Assembly: GCA_038326615.1 (NCBI GenBank)
Contig: JBBQKF010000136.1
Span: 1 to 6,650, forward strand
Origin: JBBQKF01 sp038326615
GTDB lineage: Bacteria > Bacillota > Clostridia > Saccharofermentanales > UBA5734
Direction of reading: 5' to 3'
Length of the DNA: 6,650 nucleotides
The notes under the pieces were generated by a model, which had not been told where the DNA came from, did no database searches, and saw only the letters and a list, made by a program, of their open reading frames with translations. Shown here in pieces: positions 6,313 to 6,650 of this stretch (position 1 is its first letter; every line of letters starts with the position of its first letter). A program made the position numbers and the translations under genes.

Positions 6313-6359
6313 AAAGGTAGCCTTTTGGGATCAGTTCATTCTGACTGAAGGCTACCTTT
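6313..6359. terminator. Bidirectional intrinsic terminator between convergent genes
   Basis: A perfect 12-bp stem AAAGGTAGCCTT/AAGGCTACCTTT (6313-6324 with 6348-6359) encloses a 23-nt loop that can form an inner CAGT/ACTG pairing (6332-6335 with 6344-6347). On the minus strand the stem runs into TTTTTTATTG, a good U-tract for the sortase gene. On the plus strand the tail is TTTAAATAATT, weaker but usable, and it lies 25 nt after the stop of the stalk-domain gene. Confidence 0.85.
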
Positions 6360-6395
6360 AAATAATTAGAAATTTTTAAAATTAAATGTTCCTCC

Positions 6396-6414
6396 AGTAA
6401 TTGAATCAATTACT
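6396..6414 (-). repeat. Short hairpin directly after the sortase stop codon
   Basis: AGTAATTG-AAT-CAATTACT is a perfect 8-bp inverted repeat with a 3-nt loop, beginning at the base after the sortase TGA. It has no U-tract and is followed on the minus strand by GGAGG without a start codon. It may protect the 3' end or be incidental. Confidence 0.35.
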
Positions 6415-6650
6415 TCACTTCAAAAGTTCCCCTCGAACGATCAATCTCTTTGTACCGCTTCCCCTTGGATGGCAGGTTATTAAAGTGACCATGGATTTTT
6501 CCGTTTTCTCTAAAACCCAGACTTCATCTGGTTCAACAATAAAACTGTCCACTACCCTATATTTATATGGCTTCCCCTTATATTCGATATCTATTGCATC
6601 TCCTGCCTTTACTTCATTTAGCCTGCTGAAGTATGTGCCAAAAGTATAAT
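6415..6650 (-). CDS. Sortase family transpeptidase (partial, C-terminal end only)
   Basis: The last 77 residues of a sortase, the membrane-anchored cysteine transpeptidase that joins surface proteins to the cell wall or to each other. The fragment opens with YTFGTYFSRL and NEVKAGDAIDIEY, the usual strand context after the catalytic-His region. It continues with a YRVVDSFIVEPDEVWVLE stretch and ends with the signature TLITCHPRGSGTKRLIVRGEL. This signature has catalytic Cys (TLITC) and Arg (RLIVR), so the visible active-site part is intact. The catalytic His lies beyond the right edge. The TC-x-P-x-G-S-G-x-x-R pattern and a VxxPxE(V) loop fit class D/E-type housekeeping sortases better than pilus class C, but the class call is tentative. 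It is convergent with the stalk-domain gene and shares its terminator. No LPxTG substrate is seen in the window. Confidence 0.88.
   Translation of the reverse strand, partial: YTFGTYFSRLNEVKAGDAIDIEYKGKPYKYRVVDSFIVEPDEVWVLEKTEKSMVTLITCHPRGSGTKRLIVRGELLK

Noticed and set aside
6391..6395. GGAGG on the minus strand after the sortase
   Set aside because: It looks like a ribosome binding site, but the next codons give ATT then TAA and no ATG, GTG or TTG start with an open frame follows, so no gene is supported.
6401..6649. Open frame on the plus strand over the sortase
   Set aside because: It is antisense to an unmistakable sortase C-terminus with catalytic Cys and Arg motifs.

Overview
The window is AT-rich DNA with strong AGGAGG-type ribosome binding sites, sigma-A-type promoters, a sortase, a copper amine oxidase-like stalk domain and a type IV pilus cluster that includes a DUF4860-type protein. 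This combination points to a Gram-positive Firmicute of class Clostridia (Eubacteriales, for example Lachnospiraceae- or Eubacteriaceae-like). The genus cannot be fixed from the sequence alone.

Layout. Positions 1-3481 hold a tightly packed minus-strand type IV pilus (T4P) operon, read right to left. It starts with pilC (inner-membrane platform protein). Four small single-anchor membrane proteins follow: a 95-aa protein with a CYAIEGRYP motif, a DUF4860-type protein, a prepilin-like protein and a 169-aa unknown. It ends with pilT (ATPase), cut by the left window edge. The first five genes are separated by 9 bases or fewer or overlap; a 49-base gap precedes pilT. Upstream of pilC, on the same strand, is a lipoprotein with a transglutaminase-like domain and an intact Cys-His-Asp triad (3546-4532). 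A hairpin terminator lies between it and pilC.

Positions 4533-4796 are a divergent promoter region. One good sigma-A promoter faces each way, and a perfect 12-bp palindrome sits between the two -35 boxes. Rightwards lies a secreted 496-aa protein (4797-6287) with an N-terminal copper amine oxidase-like stalk domain and a methionine-rich C-terminal half. It ends at a strong 12-bp-stem terminator (6313-6359) shared with a convergent minus-strand gene, the C-terminal end of a sortase (6415-6650, cut by the right edge).

How the genes fit together. PilC and PilT are core parts of the T4P machine. The four small proteins between them look like minor or pseudopilin-type subunits, yet none has the textbook G/FTLxE prepilin signal. 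The transglutaminase lipoprotein, stalk-domain protein and sortase are all exported or envelope-acting, so the whole window is a cell-surface locus. The points most worth following are the non-canonical pilin set, the terminator placed just before pilC, the palindrome between the divergent promoters, and the Met-rich half of the stalk-domain protein.
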